A stretch of 64,000 nucleotides of DNA from Thermincola carboxydiphila. Lineage in GTDB: Bacteria > Bacillota > Thermincolia > Thermincolales > UBA2595. Positions 16,002-24,067 of this stretch are shown one piece after another (position 1 is the first letter of the stretch; every line of letters begins with the position of its first letter). Position numbers and translations under genes: made by a program. Under the pieces are notes generated by a model. That model had not been told where the DNA came from. It was given only the letters and a program-made list of their open reading frames with translations, and ran no database searches. Where the stretch lies: contig JAENZJ010000006.1 of NCBI GenBank assembly GCA_016841325.1, positions 62,001-126,000 of the forward strand. The letters run 5' to 3'.

Positions 16002-16847
16002 ATGAAAAGAGTTAAGTTGACCGCTGTTTCATTACTTATAGCACTCGCCTTAATGGGGACCGGCTATGCGGCATGGAGTGAAACTGCTATCATTACCAAT
16101 ACAGCTCAAACCGGGGAAATGCGGGTTGAGTTTGTTCAGGAACAGACTGTCGGGAACAATTACCAGTTGTATAACATATATCCTAATATTGACGGTAACG
16201 ATATGAATAATGATACATCAGATGATGCCTTTACAACAGCATTTAACCATGGCCCGACACTTACAACTTTTTACATGTGCAACATGTATCCCGGTACTAC
16301 GATCTGGTATGAGGCCAAAATCAAGAATCTTGGCACCATACCTGCGGTACTGGACAATATCAGTGTGGAATTTCAGGAAGGAGCAAGCGAGGTCCTTAAA
16401 GATGCAATTAAAGTTCGGGGACAGATGCAGCACTGGAGGAAAGACAGAAAGTTGGCCACCTATTCGTTACCCCTTTCCAATAATACCGTATATGGTGACA
16501 AATATGTAATTCTGGGAATTACAAATGATGATGGAACCGGGTCCAGGACAGGTAACGGCAATGCCAACGGGAATAGTCTGGTAACACTGCGCGAACTGGA
16601 GGATTACGTTAATGGGCTGATACACGACAACAAGCGGACCCTGGAGCCCGGTGATTATTTCACCTTTGACATTGATGAGGAGTATAAAGAGGCCCTATTG
16701 AGGGAGCCTGATCTTGAAGGGTTAACTTTTGATGCTGAGGCACCTAACTGTTTGTGGTTCACATTACCCAGGGATGCAGGTACTGATACCGAAAACCAGA
16801 GGGCGGTATTTAATATTCATTTCAACTTTAAACAGTTTAATGGGTAA
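16002..16847 (+). CDS. TasA/camelysin-like fibre protein (SipW substrate), paralogue 3
   Basis: The 281-residue protein is the largest paralogue: SipW-type signal ('GTGYAAWSET'), first strand 'ITNTAQTGEMRVEFV', 'MYPGTTIWYEAKIKNLGTIPAVLDNI' as in paralogue 2, an inserted Asn/Asp-rich stretch (about 45-75) and a basic insertion around 150-200, then the shared acidic C-terminal part ending FKQFNG. ATG 16002 follows GGGAGGG. About 90 bp separate it from the preceding terminator; no convincing promoter was seen there. It is followed by another AGCAGAG-type terminator. Function as a fibre subunit is inferred from the shared plan. Confidence 0.78.
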   Translation: MKRVKLTAVSLLIALALMGTGYAAWSETAIITNTAQTGEMRVEFVQEQTVGNNYQLYNIYPNIDGNDMNNDTSDDAFTTAFNHGPTLTTFYMCNMYPGTTIWYEAKIKNLGTIPAVLDNISVEFQEGASEVLKDAIKVRGQMQHWRKDRKLATYSLPLSNNTVYGDKYVILGITNDDGTGSRTGNGNANGNSLVTLRELEDYVNGLIHDNKRTLEPGDYFTFDIDEEYKEALLREPDLEGLTFDAEAPNCLWFTLPRDAGTDTENQRAVFNIHFNFKQFNG

Positions 16848-16866
16848 TGGCGAATTTATGGTTAGC

Positions 16867-16893
16867 AAGCAGAGTTTTCAGAGCTCTGCTTTT
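16867..16893 (+). terminator. Terminator after fibre gene 3
   Basis: AAGCAGAG (16867-16874) pairs with CTCTGCTT (16884-16891), followed by TTCC. It belongs to the same family as the terminators at 13851, 14618 and 15878. Confidence 0.7.
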
Positions 16894-16943
16894 CCTTCGT
16901 CATGTTCTATTATATAAACCTACAAATCGACAGAAGAAGTCCG

Positions 16944-16972
16944 TTAACAGGAAATGTATTAAATAGTATAAT
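16944..16972 (+). promoter_or_regulatory. Strong promoter of the DUF5305 gene
   Basis: TTAACA (16944-16949), a 17-bp spacer and a perfect TATAAT (16967-16972). The start codon is about 40 bp downstream. The two membrane accessory genes therefore have their own transcription start. Confidence 0.7.
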
Positions 16973-17010
16973 ATATTAAATTCTTAAATAATGGCGTAAG
17001 GAGTAGTGGG

Positions 17011-18159
17011 ATGAAACTAAAGCTTAACAAGTATTTGAAAACGGGCTTAATCTGTTTTATTGCCATTGCAGTTGTAACTACCGGTTTTTTTCTGTTTAGG
17101 GAAATAAGATATCCTCGTGTTGAGGAAAAAAAATCTGTTTTATACAGCTACAGCCAGAAAGCTGATGTTGACTACAAAGTTTTCTTCAGCCCTAATATTT
17201 TATACAACAGCGATAATCTTGATGAGGGCAATATCTACATATCGGAATTTGTAAACCTGGTTAGTACCCATTTCAATTACGAATTCACAGGTGATGCCGC
17301 GGCTGACATAAAGGGCAGCTATGAAGTTTTAGCTGTTATGGAGGGATATTTCAGTGATGAGGAAAAGAACATCACTGTGTGGAAAAAGCAATTCACCCTT
17401 TTACCGAGGAGCAGTTTTGCGGCTGTTGACAATAAGATATCCATAGTAAAAGATATCCCGGTAAATCTCAGGCACTATAACGATTTTGCCAACAATGTCA
17501 TCAAAGCTTCAAAGGTAAATTCCCAGGTGAGGCTATCGGTTTTAATGAATATAAATCTGGATGCAGCAACAGATAAAGGAACCATAAAGGAGACACTGTC
17601 TCCGGGAATTGTAATCCCGCTTAATACCAAGTATTTTGAAATACAGGAAAGCCAAACAGGGGAAAAGCCGGGAACAATTGAAGAAATCCGGGAAGTAAAA
17701 CTCCCTGTTGACCGTATGGCAGTGATTGTTTCCAGCGTATTTCTGGGCATTCTGCTGCTGGCCCTGATTTACCTGGCTTTTTTCACCATAACTGTGGAAA
17801 AATCACCACTGGTTAAGGCCCTTGACCGTATATTTAAAAAACACGGCAGTCGTCTGGTCGCTTTAAACAGCGAGATCACAACCGCAACCCAAAGCTTGTT
17901 CAGGGTGAAATCCATTGATGACCTGGTTCGGGTAGCTGATGAAATAGGAAAACCCATAATCTACAGGTTTAGTAATAATGTCAGGGATATTAACCGGTTT
18001 TGTGTTATTGATGATTCTGTGACTTTCATTTTTGATTTAAAAGACGCATTATATCAGCCGGCAGAAGTGAAATCTGACCGGTCTGTAAAGGTACCTGACA
18101 TATCATATTCAAATCCGGATCAGCAGTGGGGAACTGCGTCACCTGATAAAAAGGAATAG
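17011..18159 (+). CDS. DUF5305-family bitopic membrane protein
   Basis: The 382-residue protein has one N-terminal membrane helix (about 11-30), an extracellular domain of about 200 residues with the DUF5305 pattern ('YSYSQKADVDYKVFFSPN' and 'YFEIQES'), a second membrane helix (about 235-258) and a cytoplasmic C-terminal domain of about 120 residues. DUF5305 proteins occur in Bacillota and Archaea next to SipW-type peptidases and their substrates, which fits this place. A role in assembling or anchoring fibres is plausible but unproven. It starts at ATG 17011 after AAGGAG and is followed by a second membrane protein 40 bp later. Confidence 0.75.
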   Translation: MKLKLNKYLKTGLICFIAIAVVTTGFFLFREIRYPRVEEKKSVLYSYSQKADVDYKVFFSPNILYNSDNLDEGNIYISEFVNLVSTHFNYEFTGDAAADIKGSYEVLAVMEGYFSDEEKNITVWKKQFTLLPRSSFAAVDNKISIVKDIPVNLRHYNDFANNVIKASKVNSQVRLSVLMNINLDAATDKGTIKETLSPGIVIPLNTKYFEIQESQTGEKPGTIEEIREVKLPVDRMAVIVSSVFLGILLLALIYLAFFTITVEKSPLVKALDRIFKKHGSRLVALNSEITTATQSLFRVKSIDDLVRVADEIGKPIIYRFSNNVRDINRFCVIDDSVTFIFDLKDALYQPAEVKSDRSVKVPDISYSNPDQQWGTASPDKKE

Positions 18160-18198
18160 GAGAACCCAAAATCCGTGCTGATTTAAGAGGTGAGTAAC

Positions 18199-18810
18199 AT
18201 GGAAAAGATAGATGGAGCATTAGTCCGTAAAATAATACGGATTATCGTTTCTGTTATTGTATTAGGTTACATTTTTTACGGAGCGGAACAAATTACCTAT
18301 GCCTTTATGCAAAGTAACACTCCTAATGTTCAAATTACAATCAATAAAGATGGTGGAATTACATGTAATGGTAATCTGTTTGGAAAAGAACTGTGGTATC
18401 CTGGCCGGGAGGAGAGCGGTATAATCAGAATAAGAAATGAATTTAAGGAAGTGGACCTAAGCAGTTTTGGCCTTAGTGTTCATCTTAGCGACTTTAAGCA
18501 GGACTATGACAGGGATTCTGTTTACAAAGCTCTGCTGGAGAACATGAAATTGACTATAGTAAAGGGAAAATTGTTCGTATTTGATGAAAATCTGATTGAT
18601 AATAAAAGTTTTTCAGAGTTGCTTTGGGATCAGGAAGATGACGGCACCACCGGATTTTCACTGAATGAATCCAGTCACGTCATTCTTCTCCCAAATGATT
18701 CCCTGGACCTGAAATACACCTTGTATATGGATGAACAGTCCGGTGAGGAGCTTGAAAGTATAACTGCAGATGTGGATTTTTTGATAAATATAGGGGAACG
18801 GTTGGAGTAG
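18199..18810 (+). CDS. Membrane-anchored accessory protein of the fibre locus
   Basis: The 203-residue protein has one N-terminal membrane helix (about 10-32), then an extracellular beta-rich domain. 'TPNVQITINKDGGITCNG' opens the domain, and the end, 'LDLKYTLYMDEQSGEE' followed by 'ITADVDFLIN', resembles the terminal strands of TasA-type proteins. It has no SipW-type cleavage pattern, so it probably stays in the membrane and could nucleate or tether fibres. ATG 18199 is five bases after AGAGGTGAG; an in-frame GTG at 18190 lies inside that site. No named family is recognised. Confidence 0.62.
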   Translation: MEKIDGALVRKIIRIIVSVIVLGYIFYGAEQITYAFMQSNTPNVQITINKDGGITCNGNLFGKELWYPGREESGIIRIRNEFKEVDLSSFGLSVHLSDFKQDYDRDSVYKALLENMKLTIVKGKLFVFDENLIDNKSFSELLWDQEDDGTTGFSLNESSHVILLPNDSLDLKYTLYMDEQSGEELESITADVDFLINIGERLE

Positions 18811-18839
18811 ACTTTTTTGATTAAATGTCGGTGGCAACT

Positions 18840-18869
18840 ACACAGGGCGCTAAAAGCCCTGTGTTTTTT
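18840..18869 (+). terminator. Terminator closing the fibre locus
   Basis: ACACAGGGC (18840-18848) pairs with GCCCTGTGT (18856-18864), followed by TTTTTA. Confidence 0.85.
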
Positions 18870-18941
18870 ATTTACACCCGGTCAAATTTTTCTCTCATAA
18901 AAAACGCTAATAACTGAAATAAAAATCATTAATAAATATGG

Positions 18942-18970
18942 TTGTCGAATATTACTGATTTAAATTATAC
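18942..18970 (+). promoter_or_regulatory. Spo0A box overlapping a possible promoter -35
   Basis: TTGTCGAAT at 18942-18950 holds a perfect 0A core. Read as a -35 (TTGTCG), it has a 17-bp spacer to TTATAC (18965-18970). A 0A box over the -35 is the arrangement of known Spo0A-activated promoters. The nearest gene starts about 270 bp downstream and a better promoter lies between. Confidence 0.4.
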
Positions 18971-19098
18971 AAAAGGATTTCTAATAAGAAGCAGGGAGCA
19001 TAGTGTCTTTCTCTTTGCTCTTAATGACATGGAAATACAAAAGGCTGCATCATTCCGTAATGGAAATTAGTAGGTATATATGAAAATATATGTAAAAT

Positions 19099-19153
19099 TG
19101 TCGAAATAGTACGACACTTATTTATAGACATATTTATGCCTATTTAGTATGAT
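19099..19153 (+). promoter_or_regulatory. 0A box plus sigma-A promoter of the small SLH protein gene
   Basis: A perfect TGTCGAA (19099-19105) lies exactly 19 bp upstream of -35 TAGACA (19125-19130), which has a 17-bp spacer to TATGAT (19148-19153). A reverse CGACAC (19112-19117) lies 7 bp before the -35. The promoter of the 25312 gene has the same 0A-to-35 spacing. Confidence 0.6.
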
Positions 19154-19222
19154 TAGTAATTGAAGGGATAAAGTACAAGTAAATACAAAATTTATATTAA
19201 ATTACAGAATGAGGGGATGAAT

Positions 19223-19996
19223 ATGCGTGTTATCCAAAGGTTCACGGTAGTTATATTATTACTCATTTTTCTGACAGTCTCAGCAGTACCGGCTTTTGCC
19301 ATAACCCCGGATTATACTCCCGTTTCCAATGAGCTGACCGCTGATTTCCGGGTAATCCGAAATACCGGCGGAGGCGGCGGGGGAGGAGGTGGCTCAGTAA
19401 ATGTTCCGCCTGTGGCAGGTCCACCGGAATGTCCTTTTACCGACATAACCGGACATTGGGCTGAGAATGAGATTGCTGAAGCTTATATAGAGGGGTTTGC
19501 AAAGGGAATCAGCCCAACTGCTTTTGCTCCAGACAGGACCATAACCAGGGCTGAATTCACGGCTTTACTGGTTCGGGCCTTAGGCCTGGAAAATGGAAGT
19601 TATGATTCGGGATACCAAGACGTGGAGCCGGGTAAATGGTATTTCGAAGCAATAAGCAGTGCAGCTAACGCCGGAATAGTACAGGGTTATAATTCAAGCA
19701 GATTTGGCCCCGATGATTTTATAACCAGAGAGCAAATGGCAGTAATGGTGGTACGGGCCTTACACTACAAGGGCAAAGGTTCGCCCCCAACAGCGGAACA
19801 GGTAACAGAATTGTTGGCCGCCTTTAAAGACCGGGATGAGATTTCAATTTGGGCCGGAGCGTCTATTTCCGAAGCCTTAGAAACAGGTCTAATTAAAGGA
19901 CAGCCTGATGGTTTCTTTGCTCCGGGTGCTTTGGCTACCAGGGCAGAAGCTGCAGTGATCATCTGGCGGCTAAATAATCTTCTGCAACTCGGTTAA
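19223..19996 (+). CDS. Small S-layer-homology (SLH) domain surface protein
   Basis: The 257-residue protein has a Sec signal peptide (ending near 'AVPAFA'), a short strand motif 'PVSNELTADFRV', a run of ten glycines as a linker, and three SLH domains (about 70-125, 132-190, 197-255; each with the pattern 'TRAEF/TREQM/TRAEA' after a hydrophobic helix). SLH triplets bind pyruvylated secondary cell-wall polymer. With almost no other domain, it may serve as a cell-wall anchor for a partner bound through the N-terminal strand. ATG 19223 is six bases after GAGGGG; an ATG at 19217 abuts that site. Its promoter carries a 0A box. Confidence 0.88.
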   Translation: MRVIQRFTVVILLLIFLTVSAVPAFAITPDYTPVSNELTADFRVIRNTGGGGGGGGGSVNVPPVAGPPECPFTDITGHWAENEIAEAYIEGFAKGISPTAFAPDRTITRAEFTALLVRALGLENGSYDSGYQDVEPGKWYFEAISSAANAGIVQGYNSSRFGPDDFITREQMAVMVVRALHYKGKGSPPTAEQVTELLAAFKDRDEISIWAGASISEALETGLIKGQPDGFFAPGALATRAEAAVIIWRLNNLLQLG

Positions 19997-20111
19997 GGTA
20001 GGTTCTAATGATATTAATGCAATATAATTTTTCTAAACTGGGAGGTGATATCCAGATAAAAGTAGTTGAAGTTCAACAAACAGTTAATTAATTATGCTAA
20101 GGAGGTCTATT

Positions 20112-21053
20112 ATGAAGGGGAGAAAATTTTCGTTTGTAATTCTGTTGTCACTTTTAATGGTTATTGTTTTTGCAGGAACAGCGTCTGCGGTAACGGCGCC
20201 TATTTCCAACACACTGACCGGAACTTTTAATGTTGAAGAACCCAAAGTTGCGCCCACAATCAGTGTTAATGGGGATCTGGCTGACGGGTCTGCCACAGGA
20301 ATGTTTGATATTTTTACGGTTAGTACCACTGCAGGAAGTTATTCCGGAGAGCTTGTACGGGGAGAGGTAGAGTGTACTGCAGGGGAGCCTGACACTGACT
20401 TTACTGTCCAATATCAGGAGCAGGACCCTTCCAATGCTAATTTTGGACAATATCTCGACCTCAACTTTACGGAAAACACTGCAGTATTCGGTCCGGCATC
20501 AGGTTTCCCACTTACAAATATTACTGACAGCAGGTTTAAGGTAACTTGGTTAGAGCCGGGTGAATATACTTTTGTTTTAAAAATACTAAGTGTCGGGGAC
20601 GACACGGTCCTTGCAGAATACGAACAGACTGTAACAGTGGTTGAGGGACCTGCTCTGAATCTCACCTGGACGATAAATGATGCTGCAGTGCCTAATACCG
20701 CAATTCCGTTCGAGACCGGTGAAGAATTTAAAACAGAGGTTACCGCAGATTTGAACGAAGGTGTTGCTTCGGTTGACAATACTCTCTTTATTATTGAAGT
20801 CACCAAAGGTGAGGAAGCTGCAGCAGCAGATGATTTTGAAATTACCAAGGTAGGGAGTTCAGAAGATACGGAAGGCATTAATGATACATTCGAGGTCGTA
20901 GACGGTGTCCTTCGCGGCTACTGGGGCCCGGCTGCAGGGTTCGAGTTTAACGGAGAAACAACTACTGCTTTTACCGCCATGTTCAACACAACAGGCAACT
21001 ATACTGTAAATATCTATGCTGTACAGGTACCGCCTGTGGTTAACGCCCAATAA
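20112..21053 (+). CDS. Secreted beta-rich surface protein
   Basis: The 313-residue protein has a Sec signal peptide ending near 'GTASA', immediately followed by 'PISNTLTGTFNVEEPK', a strand motif very like that of the preceding SLH protein. The mature part is strongly acidic, has a single Cys and repeated beta segments with 'EPGEYTFVLKI' and 'TGNYTVNIYAV', typical of Ig-like folds. It has no SLH domain or membrane anchor. ATG 20112 is six bases after AAGGAGG. It follows the SLH gene by 115 bp and may share its transcript, although a leader with an unused GGGAGGTG site lies between. No family is recognised. Confidence 0.65.
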   Translation: MKGRKFSFVILLSLLMVIVFAGTASAVTAPISNTLTGTFNVEEPKVAPTISVNGDLADGSATGMFDIFTVSTTAGSYSGELVRGEVECTAGEPDTDFTVQYQEQDPSNANFGQYLDLNFTENTAVFGPASGFPLTNITDSRFKVTWLEPGEYTFVLKILSVGDDTVLAEYEQTVTVVEGPALNLTWTINDAAVPNTAIPFETGEEFKTEVTADLNEGVASVDNTLFIIEVTKGEEAAAADDFEITKVGSSEDTEGINDTFEVVDGVLRGYWGPAAGFEFNGETTTAFTAMFNTTGNYTVNIYAVQVPPVVNAQ

Positions 21054-21068
21054 CCGAAGGAAATACTT

Positions 21069-21107
21069 AGGGGAGTGTCTCAGATAAAGGCACTTCCCCT
21101 TTTTATT
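21069..21107 (+). terminator. Terminator after the beta-rich surface protein gene
   Basis: AGGGGAGTG (21069-21077) pairs with CACTTCCCCT (21091-21100, one bulged T), followed by TTTTTATTTT. Confidence 0.8.
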
Positions 21108-21256
21108 TTGAAATTGTTTTCCAAAAGAAAAAAAGCTTCCAAATATATTGCTTCAGAAACTTAACAGGAATTTTCTTTCCTCTTCTAGAAATATAAATTA
21201 GTCAAAATTAGACGAGTTTGCCTCATAATACAAAAATTTTTACATGGAGGACCAAA

Positions 21257-22639
21257 ATGAACATTAATCCTGCTATCTTCCGCGAATATGACATCCGGGG
21301 TATTGCTGAAACTGAACTGACCCCGCCGGTGGTACATAAAATAGGACAGGCCTATGGAGCCTTTGTCCTGGGCAAGGGAGTTAATAAGGTACTGATTGGC
21401 GGTGATGTCCGCCTCTCCACACCGGTCATCCGGGAAGGCCTTATCAGGGGCCTGACTTCGGCAGGCCTGGACATAGTTGATATCGGCACAGTGACCTCCC
21501 CGATGTTTTACTTTGGACTGCACCATCTGGACCTGGACGGGGGTATTATGATTACCGGAAGCCATAATCCCGGCGAGTATAATGGAATGAAAATGGCCTG
21601 TGGTAAGTCAACCATTTATGGTGCGGACATTCAGCAGATTAAGAAAATTATTCAAGAGGACAATATCCCTGAATCCCGGCGTGAAGGCACGGTTGGCAGG
21701 ACTGACATAGCTGAAGCTTATCTTGATATGCTCTCTTCCAAAATAAGGCTCGGACCCCGCAGGCTGAAGGTGGTAGCTGATGCGGGTAATGGTGCTGCCA
21801 GCCTGTACATCGAAAAATTTCTGAAATTCCTGGGCTGTGAAGTGATACCTCTCTTTTGTGAACCTGACGGGAAATTCCCCAACCACCACCCTGACCCGGT
21901 CAAAAGGGAAAACCTGACCTTCCTGGTGGAGGAAGTAAAAAAACAGCAGGCTGATGTAGGAGTGGCTTATGATGGTGATGCTGACAGGATTGGTGTGGTT
22001 GACGACACCGGGGAGGTTATTTGGGGTGATAAGCTGATGGTGCTTTATTGGAGGGAGATTCTTCAGAAAAACCCCGGGCAGCAGGCCATTATTGAGGTTA
22101 AATGTTCCCAGGCCCTGGTGGACGAAATAGAGCGGCTGGGTGGCACGCCGTATTTTTATAAAACAGGACATTCACTGATCAAGGCAAAAATGAAAGAGCT
22201 CAATGCCCTGTTTACAGGTGAGATGTCTGGACACATGTTTTTTGCAGATGAATATTACGGTTTTGATGACGCCTTTTATGCCACGGGGCGGCTTTTGCGA
22301 ATCCTGTCCCTTTCTGATGCAAAACTGTCCGGGCTGTTAAGTGATCTGCCGCAGTACCACAGCACCGCTGAGACCCGGATTGACTGCCCTGACGCGGTGA
22401 AGTTTGGCATTATAGATAAAATAAGGGAGCAGGCCCTTAAAGATTATGATGCTGTCACTATTGATGGAGTCAGGATAATTTACCCCGATGGCTGGGGCCT
22501 GGTGAGGGCATCAAATACACAGCCGGTCCTGGTGGCCAGGTGTGAGGCCAGGACACCGGAGGGCTTGTCCTTTATAACAGCTGACTTAAAGAAAAGGATT
22601 CTCCGGGTAGGGCTTCAGGACTTCAATTGGGAATATTAG
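21257..22639 (+). CDS. Phosphomannomutase/phosphoglucomutase
   Basis: The 460-residue protein has the four-domain alpha-D-phosphohexomutase plan: N-terminal 'FREYDIRGIA', the phosphoserine loop 'ITGSHNPGEYNG' near residue 103, the Mg2+ loop 'DGDADRIGVV' near 245, the sugar-binding 'GEMSGH' near 330 and the C-terminal phosphate loop 'RASNTQPVLVAR'. It interconverts hexose 1- and 6-phosphates. ATG 21257 is seven bases after TGGAGG. Together with the galU gene that follows it can supply UDP-glucose or mannose-1-phosphate for surface polysaccharides. Specificity between glucose and mannose cannot be settled from sequence. Confidence 0.92.
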   Translation: MNINPAIFREYDIRGIAETELTPPVVHKIGQAYGAFVLGKGVNKVLIGGDVRLSTPVIREGLIRGLTSAGLDIVDIGTVTSPMFYFGLHHLDLDGGIMITGSHNPGEYNGMKMACGKSTIYGADIQQIKKIIQEDNIPESRREGTVGRTDIAEAYLDMLSSKIRLGPRRLKVVADAGNGAASLYIEKFLKFLGCEVIPLFCEPDGKFPNHHPDPVKRENLTFLVEEVKKQQADVGVAYDGDADRIGVVDDTGEVIWGDKLMVLYWREILQKNPGQQAIIEVKCSQALVDEIERLGGTPYFYKTGHSLIKAKMKELNALFTGEMSGHMFFADEYYGFDDAFYATGRLLRILSLSDAKLSGLLSDLPQYHSTAETRIDCPDAVKFGIIDKIREQALKDYDAVTIDGVRIIYPDGWGLVRASNTQPVLVARCEARTPEGLSFITADLKKRILRVGLQDFNWEY

Positions 22640-22781
22640 GACAGGTAACTTACCGGTGGCTGACTGCGCTGAGACTTGGAACAAGGTTAAAGAGTGGTAA
22701 CCGGGAAAACTAATATAAAACGAGCAGGAAAACCAAAGTTATTATGGAATAATCAGGAAATTGGTATGTGCAACGGGGGAT

Positions 22782-22811
22782 TTGCATATAAATGAAAGGC
22801 TAAAATATAAT
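22782..22811 (+). promoter_or_regulatory. Promoter of galU
   Basis: TTGCAT (22782-22787), an 18-bp spacer and a perfect TATAAT (22806-22811), 23 bp before the start codon. Confidence 0.55.
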
Positions 22812-22834
22812 ATACGTTTTTGGGGGGATTTGTT

Positions 22835-23746
22835 TTGAAGAGGATTCGTAAGGCTATTATTCCGGCAGCCGGACTGGGGACCCGTTTTCTGCCGGCAACC
22901 AAAGCCCAGCCCAAGGAAATGCTGCCAATAGTTGATAAGCCCACAATTCAGTACATAGTGGAAGAAGCAGTGGACTCCGGAATTGAGGATATCCTGATCA
23001 TCACCGGACGCAGCAAGCGCGCCATAGAGGACCACTTTGACCACACCCTGGAGGTTGAGCTTCTGCTGGAACAGAAAGGAAATACCAGGCTGCTTAATCT
23101 GGTCCAGGATATTTCTGAGATGGTTGATATTCATTATGTCCGCCAGAAGACTCCGCGCGGTTTGGGGCATGCGGTGTATTGTGCCCGCAAGTTTATCGGA
23201 GACGAACCGTTTGCGGTCCTGCTGGGTGATGATGTAATTGTGAGTGAAAAGCCTTGTCTGAAACAGTTGATGGATGTTTATGAAGAAAAGGGTGGCAGTG
23301 TTCTCGGCGTACAAAGGGTAGCCCGAGAAGAAGTGAGCAAATACGGTATTGTCGACCCGGAAGGGGATGACACTTTACGGACAGTAAAGGTCCACAGCCT
23401 GGTAGAGAAACCTGCTGTAGAGACCTCTCCGTCTAATATTGCGGTCCTGGGCCGGTACATAATTGAGCCGGAGATATTTGACCTCCTGGAAAACACTGCT
23501 CCCGGAGCAGGTGGTGAGATTCAGCTTACAGATGCACTGAAGGTCATGGCAGGGCAAAAGCCGGTGTATGCCCATGTCTTTGCAGGCAGGCGTTACGATG
23601 TGGGTGATAAAATGGGTTTTCTGAAAGCGACTGTTGAATTTGCCCTGGCCCGGCCTGACCTGGGAGCGCCATTTGCGGCATACCTGAAAGAGCTTGTAGA
23701 GGGTAATGAATTTATGCAGGAGATTGCTGCCGGCAGTGGGAAGTAA
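22835..23746 (+). CDS. galU: UTP-glucose-1-phosphate uridylyltransferase
   Basis: The 303-residue protein matches GalU throughout: 'IIPAAGLGTRFLPATKAQPKEML' region at the N-terminus (nucleotide binding), 'PTIQYIVEEAVDSGI', 'LGHAVYCARKFIGDEPFAVLLGDD' and the 'VEKP' sugar-binding loop. It makes UDP-glucose from UTP and glucose-1-phosphate. TTG 22835 is chosen since GGGGGG lies eight bases upstream; an earlier in-frame TTG overlaps that run. Its length is normal. It has its own promoter and precedes the first c-di-GMP aptamer, so UDP-glucose supply and the c-di-GMP-controlled genes lie next to each other. Confidence 0.94.
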   Translation: MKRIRKAIIPAAGLGTRFLPATKAQPKEMLPIVDKPTIQYIVEEAVDSGIEDILIITGRSKRAIEDHFDHTLEVELLLEQKGNTRLLNLVQDISEMVDIHYVRQKTPRGLGHAVYCARKFIGDEPFAVLLGDDVIVSEKPCLKQLMDVYEEKGGSVLGVQRVAREEVSKYGIVDPEGDDTLRTVKVHSLVEKPAVETSPSNIAVLGRYIIEPEIFDLLENTAPGAGGEIQLTDALKVMAGQKPVYAHVFAGRRYDVGDKMGFLKATVEFALARPDLGAPFAAYLKELVEGNEFMQEIAAGSGK

Positions 23747-23799
23747 GCCGGGAGTTCTATAAAATTTGACAAAAACCTGACAAAATTAAACAAAAACCC

Positions 23800-23828
23800 T
23801 TGCATCATTTATGATACAGGTGTATAAT
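23800..23828 (+). promoter_or_regulatory. Promoter of the tandem riboswitch transcript
   Basis: TTGCAT (23800-23805), a 17-bp spacer and a perfect TATAAT (23823-23828). The aptamer begins about 20 nt downstream. Confidence 0.7.
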
Positions 23829-23845
23829 GAAAATGAAAAAATTTA

Positions 23846-23939
23846 ACAACTCATTCTGATAAAGGCAAACTCATCGAGAGGTGGGGACGCAAAGCCACGG
23901 GTCTGGATGTATTCCAGATAGCCGGGTTACCGGGGAGTT
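23846..23939 (+). promoter_or_regulatory. Cyclic di-GMP-I (GEMM-I) riboswitch aptamer 1
   Basis: The conserved core is present: AAGGCAAAC, then the first hairpin closed by TCGAGA, GGGACGCAAAGCCAC, a second hairpin (TCTGG...CCAGA) and GCCGGGTTACCG. The base equal to G20 of the Vibrio Vc2 aptamer is G, as in c-di-GMP-specific members. AACTC upstream and GAGTT after the core can form P1. A terminator hairpin follows at 23965. Confidence 0.95.
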
Positions 23940-23964
23940 TTATTAGGCAGTTATTTGATTTACG

Positions 23965-23998
23965 GCCTGTTTCCGGAACCCGGAAACAGGCTTTAATT
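23965..23998 (+). terminator. Terminator after aptamer 1 (expression platform)
   Basis: A perfect 12-bp stem (GCCTGTTTCCGG with CCGGAAACAGGC) and TTTAATTATT. It lies between the two aptamers, so transcripts must pass it to reach aptamer 2 and the gene. Confidence 0.8.
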
Positions 23999-24067
23999 AT
24001 TGGTCAAGTTAATATTAACCAAAACTATCATTGGGAAATGAAGAGTTTTTCCGTTTAAGGAAATGCC

